DNA of 64,000 nucleotides from CALMUP01 sp035327305 (GTDB lineage: Bacteria; Verrucomicrobiota; Kiritimatiellia; CAIVKH01): positions 62,001-126,000 of the forward strand of contig DAOLDL010000002.1 in the NCBI GenBank assembly GCA_035327305.1, read 5' to 3'. Position 1 is the stretch's first letter. Every line of letters starts with the position of its first letter. The notes under the pieces are model-generated. The model saw nothing but the letters and a program-made list of their open reading frames with translations, was not told where the DNA came from and did not search any database. Of this stretch, positions 1 to 8,307 are shown piece after piece. The position numbers and the translations under genes were made by a program.

Positions 1-389
1 GATATGCGGCCTACCGCGACTTATCCATAACCCCGATCGTGGAAACCGCTTGTGACAGCTATGCGCGTTGCATGGTGCGACTGCATGAAATCAGCCAATC
101 CCTTGATCTCATTCAGGAAGTTGCGGCCCGCACCCCCGAAGGTCCGGTTTTCGAAAAACCCAAGGGCTACCCCAATGGCGAATATTTTGCCCGATTGGAA
201 CAGCCTCGCGGTGAAGTCATTTATTATGTAAAAGGTAATGGAACGAAGAACTTGAGTCGGTTCCGGGTACGAACCCCGACGTTTGCCAATATTCCCGCCC
301 TGCTTCACATGTTGCAAGGATGCGAACTGGCGGATGTCGGCTTGATCGTGCTTACGATCGACCCATGTATCAGTTGTGCGGAGCGATGA
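1..389 (+). CDS. Ech-type (group 4) [NiFe] hydrogenase large subunit, 3' end only
   Basis: The reading frame is open from base 3 and its beginning lies outside the window. The visible C-terminus carries AYRDLS..VETACDSYARCMVR, an EQPRGEVIYYVKGNG block and ends in DPCISCAER, the second nickel-binding cysteine pair of [NiFe] hydrogenases. NuoD of complex I lacks these cysteines, so this is a hydrogenase and not an NADH dehydrogenase subunit. Translation stops right after the residue where other hydrogenases are cleaved, so no C-terminal processing is expected; that is known for Ech-type enzymes. Group 4 enzymes are membrane bound and couple ferredoxin oxidation and H2 formation to ion pumping. 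The following ferredoxin gene begins two bases after the stop and would be the electron-carrying EchF-like partner. The exact subgroup (Ech, Coo or other) cannot be settled from the fragment. Confidence 0.85.
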   Translation, partial: YAAYRDLSITPIVETACDSYARCMVRLHEISQSLDLIQEVAARTPEGPVFEKPKGYPNGEYFARLEQPRGEVIYYVKGNGTKNLSRFRVRTPTFANIPALLHMLQGCELADVGLIVLTIDPCISCAER

Positions 390-390
390 A

Positions 391-798
391 ATGAAACCTC
401 TCGCCATGACCAAACTTTCGTTGCGGAACCTGTTCAAAGAACCGGTGACGGTGGCCTATCCGGTTATACCGCGGGAATACTTCCCCGGTACCCGGGGTCG
501 CATACTTATAGAGCCATCCACATGCAATCTTTGCGTTATCTGCGATGTTCGATGTCCGACAAAGGCAATCAAAGTCGATCGTAAAGGTCAAACCTGGACC
601 ATTGATCGCCTGTCCTGCATTCAATGCGGTGCTTGCGTCGAGGCATGTCCAAGGAAATGCCTGACCACCGGCAATCAATATTCCGAACCCATGACCGAAA
701 AGTCTGTCCTTGTAGTCCCGATTCCGTTTGTTCCGCCGCCGCCCAAACCAAAACCGCCCGCAAAGGATGCAAGCGATGCAAAAGACAGTCCCGTATAG
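391..798 (+). CDS. 2x[4Fe-4S] ferredoxin subunit of group 4 hydrogenase (EchF/NuoI-like)
   Basis: A 135-residue protein with two full [4Fe-4S] motifs in the middle: CNLCVICDVRCP and CIQCGACVEACP, as in NuoI, HycF and EchF. It should pass electrons from soluble ferredoxin to the small hydrogenase subunit at the cytoplasmic membrane face. The start chosen is the ATG at 391, one base after the stop of the large subunit gene; an ATG at 406 is an alternative. The last 40 residues form a tail rich in proline, lysine and aspartate (PFVPPPPKPKPP) without a recognisable domain, which is unusual for the family. The gene end overlaps the next gene by 23 bases, so the three genes are probably translated from one message. 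Confidence 0.85.
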   Translation: MKPLAMTKLSLRNLFKEPVTVAYPVIPREYFPGTRGRILIEPSTCNLCVICDVRCPTKAIKVDRKGQTWTIDRLSCIQCGACVEACPRKCLTTGNQYSEPMTEKSVLVVPIPFVPPPPKPKPPAKDASDAKDSPV

Positions 799-1291
799 CA
801 TGGCCATTGAAAGCCGATATCCGGAGCAGATTGCCGTCTGTATTGCCCGTGATTCCTCCGGACGTTACAACCCCATGACGATTGGATGGTTCATGCCGGT
901 TTCCATGAAGCCGCCACTGATTGCCGTGGCAATCGGTAATTCCCGTCACACGAATGCAGTGATCAAGCACGCTGGTGAATTTGTTTTATCCTTTCTATCC
1001 GAGGACCAGGCTAATCTGGCCCGCTACTTCGGCACAAAATCCGGTCGTGATACCGACAAGTTCGGCACTATTCGTTGTGAAACCGTTCCGGCGGATAAAA
1101 TTGACAACCGGTTGATTCGTGATGCCGTGGCGAATTTTGAATGCGTGGTCAAACAAACGGTGGAAACGGGTGATCACACCATATTTATCGGTGAAATCGT
1201 TTGTGCCCATGTCACGGATAATCCGGTCAATCGTATGTTCACCCTGGTCAAAGCGGAACACTTGAATGGTGTGCGACAAAAATCCGTATAA
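776..1291 (+). CDS. flavin reductase-like protein (FMN-binding split barrel)
   Basis: A protein of 171 residues. The pattern PMTIGWFMPVSMKPPLIAVAIGNSR followed by FVLSFLSEDQ and F..GEIVCAHV is that of the flavin reductase / FMN-binding split-barrel family, whose members bind FMN and move electrons between NAD(P)H or iron-sulfur proteins and flavin acceptors. The ATG at 776 is preceded by AAAGGA about ten bases upstream; an ATG at 800 is a possible shorter start. It overlaps the ferredoxin gene and stands 11 bases before hoxE, between two hydrogenase units. I infer a role as an electron adapter or in oxygen or flavin protection of the hydrogenases; the substrate cannot be told from sequence. 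Confidence 0.75.
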   Translation: MQKTVPYSMAIESRYPEQIAVCIARDSSGRYNPMTIGWFMPVSMKPPLIAVAIGNSRHTNAVIKHAGEFVLSFLSEDQANLARYFGTKSGRDTDKFGTIRCETVPADKIDNRLIRDAVANFECVVKQTVETGDHTIFIGEIVCAHVTDNPVNRMFTLVKAEHLNGVRQKSV

Positions 1292-1302
1292 CGGAGGAAA
1301 AC

Positions 1303-1794
1303 ATGAATGCCGTTGAAACTAATGTTATCGGCGATGAAAAAAGGTGGCGCCTTGTCGAGGCGGTCATGCGACGTTGCGGCTACTGCGGCGATGCCTTGAT
1401 TGAAACCTTGCATGCCGTACAGGAGACCTATGGCTTTATCGACGAATCATCTATGCGTCGCGTGGCGGATTCATTGAAACTACCGTTAAGCAAGGTTTAC
1501 GGTGTCGCAACATTCTACCACTTCTTCCACCTTAAACCGAAGGGTCGCCATACTTGCGTGGTCTGTATGGGAACTGCCTGTTACATCAAAGGCGCCGATG
1601 CCATCATGCAAAAAATTGATGACGCATTTGGCGTGAAGGCTGGTGAGACCACGCCGGATGACCACTTGTCGGTCATGACGGCGCGCTGTGTTGGTTCCTG
1701 TGGATTAGCCCCTGCCGTGGTGGTGGATCAACAGGTATTAGGGCATATCAAACCGGATCAAGTCGTCAATCACATCAAGGAGCTGGAATCATGA
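1303..1794 (+). CDS. hoxE: bidirectional [NiFe] hydrogenase diaphorase subunit HoxE
   Basis: A 163-residue NuoE-type protein: helical N-terminal half (LIETLHAVQETYGFI, VYGVATFYHFF) and a thioredoxin-like C-terminal half binding one [2Fe-2S] cluster through CMGTAC and CVGSCG. In group 3d hydrogenases HoxE joins the HoxF-HoxU diaphorase in the cytoplasm. A strong ribosome binding site, CGGAGGAAAA, lies just before the ATG. The stop codon overlaps the start of hoxF in ATGA, indicating coupled translation. A NuoE of complex I would look alike, but the following hoxF, hoxU, hoxY and hoxH decide the assignment. Confidence 0.93.
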   Translation: MNAVETNVIGDEKRWRLVEAVMRRCGYCGDALIETLHAVQETYGFIDESSMRRVADSLKLPLSKVYGVATFYHFFHLKPKGRHTCVVCMGTACYIKGADAIMQKIDDAFGVKAGETTPDDHLSVMTARCVGSCGLAPAVVVDQQVLGHIKPDQVVNHIKELES

Positions 1795-3404
1795 CCCCCG
1801 AAGCCCTCCAGCAAGTAGCCAAAGCCGAGCAGGACGCCATCACCAAACAACCGCAACGCATCGGTGTTTGCACTGCCGCCGGCTGTCTTTCATGCAAAAG
1901 CGGAGAAGTCCTAAAAACACTTCAAACCGCACTCGAACGCCGGGCCGACGTACCCTACAAAGCGGTGGGGGTCGGATGCATGGGGCTTTGCGCGCATGGA
2001 CCGCTGGTGTCGGTCGAACCCGATGGTTTACTTTACCAGGACGTCGGCAAGGACGATATTCCAGCTTTGGTGGATTCTCTGGCCACGACACCGGTCATGG
2101 AAAAGCAATGCGATCTCAAAGCGCCATTTTTCAGCCGACAAGTCAAGGTGGTACTGGATAAGTTCGAGAAAATCCAGCCCGAACGCATCGAGTCCTATCT
2201 GGCCAACGGCGGTTACGAAGCTTTGATGCAATGCGTAACCAACCGATCACCGGAGCACATACTGGACGAAGTAAAACGAAGCGGCCTTCGTGGTCGCGGC
2301 GGCGGAGGATATCCCACCGGATTAAAGTGGGAAACCGTAGCCAAGGCGCACGGCGCCAGGAAATTCGTGATCTGTAATGCTGATGAAGGCGACCCCGGCG
2401 CTTTCATGGACCGCAGTGTATTGGAGTGCGCGCCGCATCGGATTCTGGAAGGAATGGCCATCGCCGCATATGCGGTTGGCGCAACCGCAGGTTACCTTTA
2501 TGTGCGCGCGGAATACCCGCTTGCCGTGCAACGACTAAAGCTGGCTATTCGCCAGGCGGAAAAATTCGGACTTTTGGGCGATCACATTTGTGGAAGTTCA
2601 TTCAGCTTTAAAGTGGAAATTCGGCTTGGCGCCGGGGCCTTTGTATGCGGAGAAGAAACCGCGTTGATCGCATCGATTGAGGGACGGCGAGGTCAACCGC
2701 GACCGCGCCCGCCCTTCCCTGCTGAAAAAGGTTTATGGGGCAATCCGACATTGATCAATAACGTGGAAACATTTGCGAATGTCCCGGCTATTCTCGTAAA
2801 GGGAGCGGATTGGTTTGCGGCAATGGGTACGGAACAAAGCAAAGGAACCAAGGTTTTCGCTTTAGCCGGAAAAATCAACAATACCGGCTTGATCGAAGTT
2901 CCCATGGGCATCAGCTTAAGAGAAATCGTGGAGGAAATGGGCGGAGGCGCTCCAGATGGACACACCATCAAGGCCGTACAAACCGGAGGTCCATCCGGCG
3001 GCTGTATTCCCTCGGATCGGTTTGATATTTCCGTGGACTACGAGTCGCTGAAGAAAATGGGATCCATCATGGGTTCCGGAGGCATGATCGTGATGGATGA
3101 AACATCGAGCATGGTCGATGTCGCTCGCTTTTTCATGGAGTTCTGCAAGTCGGAGTCATGTGGCAAGTGCGTACCATGCCGGGTGGGAACATCACAATTG
3201 TACGACCTACTGGAACGGGTCCGCAAAAAACGCGCATCGCACCGGGATCTGGAGCGGATCGAACAACTATGCGAAATGGTGCGTACCACGAGTCTATGCG
3301 GACTCGGGCAAACCGCGCCAAATCCACTGTTGAGCACCTTGAAATTCTTCCGTCACGAATACGAAGAACTTCTGGTGGATCAACATGGGGAGGCCGTGTC
3401 ATGA
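1791..3404 (+). CDS. hoxF: bidirectional hydrogenase NADH-binding subunit HoxF
   Basis: The protein has 537 residues. Residues 20-110 form a thioredoxin-like [2Fe-2S] domain (CTAAGCLSC, CMGLC). The rest is NuoF-like: the glycine-rich FMN/NADH site GRGGGGYPTGLKW, NADEGDPGAFMDR, the SLBB segment, and the C-terminal [4Fe-4S] site ESCGKCVPCR with a later cysteine in TSLCGLG. It oxidises or reduces NAD(H) and feeds electrons through HoxU to the hydrogenase dimer. It overlaps both neighbours by four bases. Length is typical for HoxF carrying its own N-terminal [2Fe-2S] domain. NAD versus NADP preference cannot be read reliably. Confidence 0.95.
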   Translation: MTPEALQQVAKAEQDAITKQPQRIGVCTAAGCLSCKSGEVLKTLQTALERRADVPYKAVGVGCMGLCAHGPLVSVEPDGLLYQDVGKDDIPALVDSLATTPVMEKQCDLKAPFFSRQVKVVLDKFEKIQPERIESYLANGGYEALMQCVTNRSPEHILDEVKRSGLRGRGGGGYPTGLKWETVAKAHGARKFVICNADEGDPGAFMDRSVLECAPHRILEGMAIAAYAVGATAGYLYVRAEYPLAVQRLKLAIRQAEKFGLLGDHICGSSFSFKVEIRLGAGAFVCGEETALIASIEGRRGQPRPRPPFPAEKGLWGNPTLINNVETFANVPAILVKGADWFAAMGTEQSKGTKVFALAGKINNTGLIEVPMGISLREIVEEMGGGAPDGHTIKAVQTGGPSGGCIPSDRFDISVDYESLKKMGSIMGSGGMIVMDETSSMVDVARFFMEFCKSESCGKCVPCRVGTSQLYDLLERVRKKRASHRDLERIEQLCEMVRTTSLCGLGQTAPNPLLSTLKFFRHEYEELLVDQHGEAVS

Positions 3405-4123
3405 CCACAACCAGCGCAAAAGTCATCACACTGACCATTGACGGACGCGAAGTAGGAGCGCGCGAAGATCAGACGATTCTGACCATTGCGCGTGAAAACA
3501 AAATACACATTCCGACACTTTGCTTTCTCGAAGGCTTGTCACCTGCGGGAGCTTGCCGTCTTTGTCTGGTGGAAATTGTCGGAACCAACCGGATTCTCCC
3601 CGCGTGCACGACCTATGCCACGGATGGGATGGTGGTACGGACTACATCCGAGTCACTGGAACAACACCGTCGCACGGTCATTGAACTGCTGTTTGCCGAG
3701 GGAAATCATGTTTGTGCCGTTTGTGTTTCCAACGGAAATTGTGAATTGCAGGATCTCGCCACGGAATTGGGCGTGGACCACATCACCCTGCCCTACCTCA
3801 ACCCGAAACGTCCGGTTGATGCCAGCCATCCACGATTCACGCTGGACCACAACCGTTGCGTATTGTGCGCACGTTGTGTGCGGGTATGCGATGAAATAGA
3901 AGGCGCACATACCTGGGATATCATGGGGCGAGGCGTTGATGCCCGCATCATTGCCGACCTTAATCAGCCTTGGGGCGAGGCGGTTTCCTGCACAAGTTGC
4001 GGTAAATGCGTACACGTTTGCCCCACCGGAGCCTTGGTCGAAAAAGGAAAAGCCGTGGCGGAAATGAAAAAACGTCACGCCATTCCAAAACTAATCACAC
4101 GCAACAAGGAGCCTGCATCATGA
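3401..4123 (+). CDS. hoxU: bidirectional hydrogenase iron-sulfur subunit HoxU
   Basis: A protein of 240 residues starting at the ATG that overlaps the hoxF stop. Domain order is that of NuoG's N-terminal part: a plant-type [2Fe-2S] ferredoxin (CFLEGLSPAGACRLC, later cysteine in LPACTTY), the His/Cys cluster site (NHVCAVCVSNGNCELQ), and two [4Fe-4S] motifs (CVLCARCVRVC and CTSCGKCVHVCP). It wires HoxF to HoxY. An in-frame upstream extension exists but lies inside hoxF and is rejected because the ATGA coupling and conserved N-terminus fit position 3401. Its stop overlaps the hoxY start. Confidence 0.95.
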   Translation: MTTTSAKVITLTIDGREVGAREDQTILTIARENKIHIPTLCFLEGLSPAGACRLCLVEIVGTNRILPACTTYATDGMVVRTTSESLEQHRRTVIELLFAEGNHVCAVCVSNGNCELQDLATELGVDHITLPYLNPKRPVDASHPRFTLDHNRCVLCARCVRVCDEIEGAHTWDIMGRGVDARIIADLNQPWGEAVSCTSCGKCVHVCPTGALVEKGKAVAEMKKRHAIPKLITRNKEPAS

Positions 4124-4626
4124 GCAGAATTCGCTTTGCCACAGTTTGGCTTGATGGCTGTTCCGGTTGTCACATGTCGTTTCTGGACATGGACATGATC
4201 CTGCTCGACCTCGCGGAAAAAATTGACCTCGTTTACAGTCCGCTGGTGGATTTCAAGATATTCCCGGAGAATGTGGATGTAACCGTGGTTGAAGGCGCCG
4301 TGAGCAGTGTGGAGGATGAGGAGAAAATTAAACATATCCGGAGCCGGACCAAGACATTGATTGCCCTGGGCGATTGCGCGGTGACCAGCAATGTTCCGGG
4401 GATGCGCAATGTCTTCAGCGTGGATGACATCATGGAATATGTTTATGGCGATGAGCCGCCGGTGAAAGTCATTCCACCACTCCTTGAAAAAAGCGTGCCG
4501 GTGCATCATGTTGTGCCGGTCGATGTTTTCATAACCGGATGTCCGCCATCCGCCGACACCATCGTCAAGGCGCTTCTGGCTGTGCTGGAAGGCAAGCCCA
4601 ATCCCGTTCCACCCCGATTTGGATGA
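4120..4626 (+). CDS. hoxY: bidirectional [NiFe] hydrogenase small subunit HoxY
   Basis: A 168-residue small subunit without a Tat signal or the extra cluster domains of uptake hydrogenases, as expected for the cytoplasmic group 3d enzyme. Proximal [4Fe-4S] ligands are in DGCSGCHMSFLD near the N-terminus, ALGDCAVTSNVPGMRN in the middle and ITGCPPSAD near the C-terminus. It forms the catalytic dimer with HoxH encoded six bases downstream. The ATG overlaps the hoxU stop; the preceding AAGGAG gives a good ribosome binding site. Confidence 0.95.
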   Translation: MSRIRFATVWLDGCSGCHMSFLDMDMILLDLAEKIDLVYSPLVDFKIFPENVDVTVVEGAVSSVEDEEKIKHIRSRTKTLIALGDCAVTSNVPGMRNVFSVDDIMEYVYGDEPPVKVIPPLLEKSVPVHHVVPVDVFITGCPPSADTIVKALLAVLEGKPNPVPPRFG

Positions 4627-4632
4627 CAAACC

Positions 4633-6057
4633 ATGAGTCGAACCATACTGATAGATCCGGTAACTCGTATTGAGGGGCACTCCAAGATCACCATATCACT
4701 GGATGATCAAGGCGTCGTAACGAACGCCCGCTTTCATGTAACGCAATTCCGGGGTTTTGAGGCGTTCTGCGTCGGAAGACCGTTCGAGGAAATGCCGGCA
4801 TTGACTGCGCGCACCTGTGGCATTTGCCCGGTCAGCCACCTGATGGCATCGGCCAAAGCCGGCGACATGTTGCTGGCGGTGGATATTCCACCAGCGGCAA
4901 AACTATTGCGCCGGGTCCTTAACACCGCACAGATCATTCAATCCCACGCCTTGAGTTTCTTTTATTTGTCATCACCTGACTTGGTTCTTGGCATGGACGC
5001 GGATCCGTCCGAGCGCCACATCCTTGGACTTGCCGCCAAGCATGAACAAGTGGCGAGAAACGGAATCACCTTGCGACAGTTTGGACAACAGATCATCGAA
5101 GATCTTGCCGGAAAACGAATTCATCCGGCGTGGGTGGTACCGGGCGGCGTCAGCCGTCCCTTAACCGAAGATCAACGTGTTCGGGTATTGGAAAAGCTTC
5201 CTGCCATGCTTGATATTGCACGACAGACCCTGGATTCCTATCAGGATTGGGCGGTTAAGTTTGCTGACGAAATCAAATACCTCGGCCAGCATCCCAGTCT
5301 TTACATGGGATTGGTGACAAGCGATGGCGGGCTGGAGCATTACGACGGACAACTCCGGATGATCGATGAAAACGGCAACGAACTGGAAGCCGCCATTCCC
5401 ACATTACATTACGGCGAATTTCTGGAGGAACACGTTGAACCCGACTCCTACCTGAAGTCGCCCTATTACAAACCGAAGGGATACCCCGGCGGCATGTATC
5501 GGGTGGGTCCATTGGCCCGCATGAACTTAACGACTCATGCCGGCACACCGATCGCGGATGAAGCATATTCTGCGTTTCGCGAAATCAATCGTAACGGACC
5601 GGTGGACAGTACATTTCATTATCATCATGCGCGGTTAATCGAAATTATTTTCGGTCTGGAAAAAATAGCCGAGTGGTTTAGCGATCCGGTGTGTATGGAC
5701 AGACGGGTCCGGGCCATTGCCGCCCCGAACAACCGGATTGGCGTGGGAATATCCGAAGCGCCACGAGGCACCCTCCTCCACCACTACGAAATTGATGACC
5801 ACGGTCTGATCACCAAAGTGAATATGATCATCGCCACCGGACACAACAATCTGGCCATGAATGCGGGAATTCTGCAGGCGGCCAAGCAATTTGTGAAAGG
5901 CAACAAAATTCCTGAAGGCGCCTTGAATCGTGTTGAAGCGGTTATTCGCTGTTTTGATCCCTGCTTAAGTTGTTCGACCCATGCATATGGCCAGATGCCG
6001 ATCAAGATCGAGCTACGCGCATCGGACGGCCGCCTCCTTGATGTGGCTTCAAGATAG
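4633..6057 (+). CDS. hoxH: bidirectional [NiFe] hydrogenase large (catalytic) subunit HoxH
   Basis: The protein has 474 residues. It starts with the large-subunit signature DPVTRIEGH, has the first nickel motif RTCGICPVSH around residue 60 and the second, DPCLSCSTH, near the C-terminus. After that histidine follow 24 residues (AYGQMPIKIELR and onward), the expected C-terminal extension removed by a dedicated endopeptidase (HoxW type) after nickel insertion. No such protease and no hyp maturation genes are in the window, so they must lie elsewhere. The two pairs of cysteines are intact, so the enzyme should be active. It is the last gene of the tight hox operon; 116 bases without a gene follow. 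Confidence 0.96.
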   Translation: MSRTILIDPVTRIEGHSKITISLDDQGVVTNARFHVTQFRGFEAFCVGRPFEEMPALTARTCGICPVSHLMASAKAGDMLLAVDIPPAAKLLRRVLNTAQIIQSHALSFFYLSSPDLVLGMDADPSERHILGLAAKHEQVARNGITLRQFGQQIIEDLAGKRIHPAWVVPGGVSRPLTEDQRVRVLEKLPAMLDIARQTLDSYQDWAVKFADEIKYLGQHPSLYMGLVTSDGGLEHYDGQLRMIDENGNELEAAIPTLHYGEFLEEHVEPDSYLKSPYYKPKGYPGGMYRVGPLARMNLTTHAGTPIADEAYSAFREINRNGPVDSTFHYHHARLIEIIFGLEKIAEWFSDPVCMDRRVRAIAAPNNRIGVGISEAPRGTLLHHYEIDDHGLITKVNMIIATGHNNLAMNAGILQAAKQFVKGNKIPEGALNRVEAVIRCFDPCLSCSTHAYGQMPIKIELRASDGRLLDVASR

Positions 6058-6173
6058 TTCTGCAGAGATCAGAATTCTTAAACCGCAAACCTGCGTCCTT
6101 GTCACAAGATTGCCAGGGAATCCCACAGCTTTCCCATTTGCGGCTTTCTGTTTTTCTGCTTAAATGCCATATT

Positions 6174-6569
6174 ATGACAACGCGTGGCGCCAAAGCACAA
6201 TTACGACAGCGATTGTACCTCGCCGCTCATCAGGAAGTTAAAAACATCATATCCAGGTTGCCGGATCCGGTACGCAATCACGCTCAAGCCGTCCCGGTAA
6301 TTTTTGAAATGACCCCATCGGCAAAGGATGCAAAAAGTGGAATTGAATCAGACACCCTTGGATTGTTCACCGGCATGCCTATTTCCGAACAGTTAAATTC
6401 CTTAAGTGTGGAACCGACTCAAATCATATTATATATGGAAAACATCTGGGATTACGTCCGGCATGATGCAACCGACTACCGCGAAGAAATTTGCCGGACA
6501 TACCTTCATGAGTTGGGTCATTATCTGGGATTGGAAGAACACGAACTCGAAGAACGCAACCTCGATTGA
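6174..6569 (+). CDS. minimal zinc metallopeptidase (MMP-like zincin)
   Basis: A 131-residue protein. The C-terminal motif HELGHYLGLEEHELEERNL has the HExxH zinc site with an additional acidic patch; this matches the small bacterial zincin family (metallopeptidase family with minimal MMP-like domain, Pfam zincin_1). An N-terminal helical segment, LFTGMPISEQL and PTQIILYMENI precede it, as in the family. No signal peptide is seen, so it should be cytoplasmic. The ATG at 6174 is chosen because the upstream in-frame extension has no family similarity. It lies downstream of hoxH, but it does not resemble HoxW hydrogenase maturation proteases, which lack HExxH. Its stop overlaps the rlmM start (TGATG), so it is coupled to rlmM. 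Substrate unknown. Confidence 0.8.
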   Translation: MTTRGAKAQLRQRLYLAAHQEVKNIISRLPDPVRNHAQAVPVIFEMTPSAKDAKSGIESDTLGLFTGMPISEQLNSLSVEPTQIILYMENIWDYVRHDATDYREEICRTYLHELGHYLGLEEHELEERNLD

Positions 6570-7633
6570 TGAATCCACCATCTCCTGCATCGCATATGCT
6601 CTTTGTCTGTCGCCCGGAATTCAGTTCGTCACTTGTCGACGAAATCGAAGCACACGGGATTAATCGTGCCGCTATCCGGATCGATTGCCCGGGCATTGTC
6701 ATTGTGAACGACCACAAGACAACCTCCTTGCCGACATTGATTTTTGAACGCATGCGCACGCCGGGTCCGAAACTAATTCCATTAGGCAAACTCAAACCTG
6801 TGACACCGGATACCGCCATGGAATTGTTCGGAAATATCGTCATGGATACACCATTGTGGGCGCCCCGGCTATTGACCCTGGAATGGGATGATGCGGATGA
6901 AGCGGTGCGGCACCGACTTGAAGGCGTGTGGAATGCATTGTTACGAGAAGGACGAAAAATTGCTCCGGACATTGAAAAACGTCAGCGAGCATTGCAAAGG
7001 CTTAAACCGGGTGGCTCTTTGATAAATCTGATTTTGAGTCCGCAAGGACTTTGGCACTCAAGAGACATTGTGCAGGACGCAAACATCTTCGAGATTCGCC
7101 GGTCCCATCGCATGAAATTTGACCCGCTTGCTCCATCCCGCTCTTATTTAAAAATGGAGGAAGCGATTGACCGGCTTCAGCGAACACCCGGTGCGGGCGA
7201 GAAAGTCATTGATCTGGGGGCGGCACCCGGTGGATGGACGTATTCTTTTATCAGGCGGGGCTGTGACGTGATTGCCGTCGATCATGGACCGATGAAACTT
7301 CCGCCACATCAAACCGGTTGGGGAAACATGACACATATCAAAGAAAACGGCATCACTTTCAATGCTCCACCGGATTGGCCAACGGTTGACTGGTTGGTTG
7401 CCGACATGTTGATTGCCCCTGGCATTGCACAAGGTTTGTTGCGGCGTTGGATGGAATCCGGGAACGCAAGAACGATTGTCTGCAATATAAAACTTCCGCA
7501 AGAACAACCCTACATTGCGTTAAAACCCATTCTTGAGATGTTGCAACAACTGACAGGTTACCGTTCGAGCGTTAAACAGCTGTATCATGATCGACGGGAA
7601 GTTACAGTAATGGCCGAACGGGTCGTTCCGTGA
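6569..7633 (+). CDS. rlmM: RlmM-like 23S rRNA 2'-O-ribose methyltransferase
   Basis: A 354-residue protein with an N-terminal THUMP-like/RlmM-specific half and a C-terminal FtsJ/RrmJ-type Rossmann domain. The SAM site DLGAAPGGWTY is near residue 220, followed by VDWLVADM and IVCNIKLP (catalytic lysine in the K-D-K-E type set). Length and layout match RlmM, which methylates C2498 of 23S rRNA using SAM. The start at 6569 overlaps the preceding stop; ATG 6596 is an alternative. The 3' end overlaps the oppositely oriented integrase-like gene by 49 bases. Confidence 0.85.
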   Translation: MNPPSPASHMLFVCRPEFSSSLVDEIEAHGINRAAIRIDCPGIVIVNDHKTTSLPTLIFERMRTPGPKLIPLGKLKPVTPDTAMELFGNIVMDTPLWAPRLLTLEWDDADEAVRHRLEGVWNALLREGRKIAPDIEKRQRALQRLKPGGSLINLILSPQGLWHSRDIVQDANIFEIRRSHRMKFDPLAPSRSYLKMEEAIDRLQRTPGAGEKVIDLGAAPGGWTYSFIRRGCDVIAVDHGPMKLPPHQTGWGNMTHIKENGITFNAPPDWPTVDWLVADMLIAPGIAQGLLRRWMESGNARTIVCNIKLPQEQPYIALKPILEMLQQLTGYRSSVKQLYHDRREVTVMAERVVP

Positions 7634-8268
7634 TCTTGTAGAGATTGTGTATATGTCAAGCCGCCATACCGCAACGCCTGCGCCATCATCAAAGTGGTCA
7701 TGATGTCGGAATGATCAAGCCGGGCATGCAATTCTTGCGTTGAGCATCCATCATCCAACCATTTACGCGCACAACAAAGACGCAATGTATGGGAGTGAAA
7801 ACCGCCTGAATATCCCGAGATCCTGGCAGTATGAAGTACGCTGGAACTGAATACTTCCGTCGGTATAACACATGAATAATCAACATGCTCAAAACCCGGC
7901 ACTGACTTCAATGGAAATAGCCACTGATGGGAAAACGGCAAAGCTCCCTCGCCACACCTACCTGAATCCAAAAACAAGCGACGGGTCTTTGCCCGATAAT
8001 CCAGCAGGCAGTTTGCAAGCTCCGCAGTCAACTTGAACACGCGGAATGCCGTTGGCTTTCGCGAGGTAAAACTGATCGTGTCGCGATTAAAGTCCAGATT
8101 GCGTAACGACTGAATTTCACCGAGCCTCGCCGCCGTCTCATACATGAGCCACGCCATCAAACGTATCGGTTCCGCAAGCTTGGATAAGATACAACTGATT
8201 TGGCTGGAGTCGGGGAAATCCAACTGATTGCTTTGCACTTCAACCCTCGAAATCTCGATATTTTTCAT
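7585..8268 (-). CDS. integron-integrase-like tyrosine recombinase domain, nucleophile missing
   Basis: A 227-residue protein equal to the catalytic half of a tyrosine recombinase. Box I is YETAARLGE (Arg48), box II is HTLR (160-163), followed by LDHSD (His186). The end, IMTTLMMAQALRYGG, aligns by eye with the integron IntI end in which TTMIYTHVLKVGG is found; the middle stretch WLFPL...PTEVF also recalls IntI. The nucleophilic tyrosine position is Met195, and the N-terminal core-binding domain is absent, so strand cleavage is unlikely. The gene is not obviously decaying: it has an excellent ribosome binding site (GGAGGTG, seven bases from the ATG) and an open frame. It is divergent from lexA across a 16-base palindrome, so SOS control is likely. 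No attC-like repeats or gene cassettes were seen. The IntI kinship is my reading; a Xer-like relative is the alternative. Confidence 0.7.
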   Translation of the reverse strand: MKNIEISRVEVQSNQLDFPDSSQISCILSKLAEPIRLMAWLMYETAARLGEIQSLRNLDFNRDTISFTSRKPTAFRVFKLTAELANCLLDYRAKTRRLFLDSGRCGEGALPFSHQWLFPLKSVPGFEHVDYSCVIPTEVFSSSVLHTARISGYSGGFHSHTLRLCCARKWLDDGCSTQELHARLDHSDIMTTLMMAQALRYGGLTYTQSLQDHGTTRSAITVTSRRS

Positions 8269-8291
8269 CTTTACACCTCCATTGCCATATA

Positions 8292-8307
8292 CTATACATA
8301 TGTATAG
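8292..8307. promoter_or_regulatory. LexA-box-like palindrome between integrase-like gene and lexA
   Basis: CTATACATATGTATAG is a perfect 16-base palindrome, 23 bases from either start codon. It has the size and spacing of the E. coli operator CTGT-N8-ACAG, with G replaced by A in each half. Position directly upstream of lexA supports an autoregulatory operator that also controls the divergent recombinase-like gene. Confidence 0.75.

Noticed and set aside
1303..6057. Complex I (nuo) fragment in place of a hydrogenase
   Set aside because: hoxY and hoxH with intact nickel and proximal-cluster cysteines follow directly; NuoD/NuoC-type genes are absent.
6083..6150. CCGCAAA and TTTGCGG with a T-rich stretch after hoxH, considered as a terminator
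   Set aside because: The loop is about 47 bases and the stem only seven pairs; too weak to call.
6174..6569. HoxW hydrogenase maturation protease
   Set aside because: The protein has HExxH and no similarity to the nickel-dependent HoxW/HybD fold.
7585..8268. Active integron with gene cassettes
   Set aside because: No attC-like inverted repeats or cassette genes on either side, and the integrase lacks its tyrosine and N-terminal domain.
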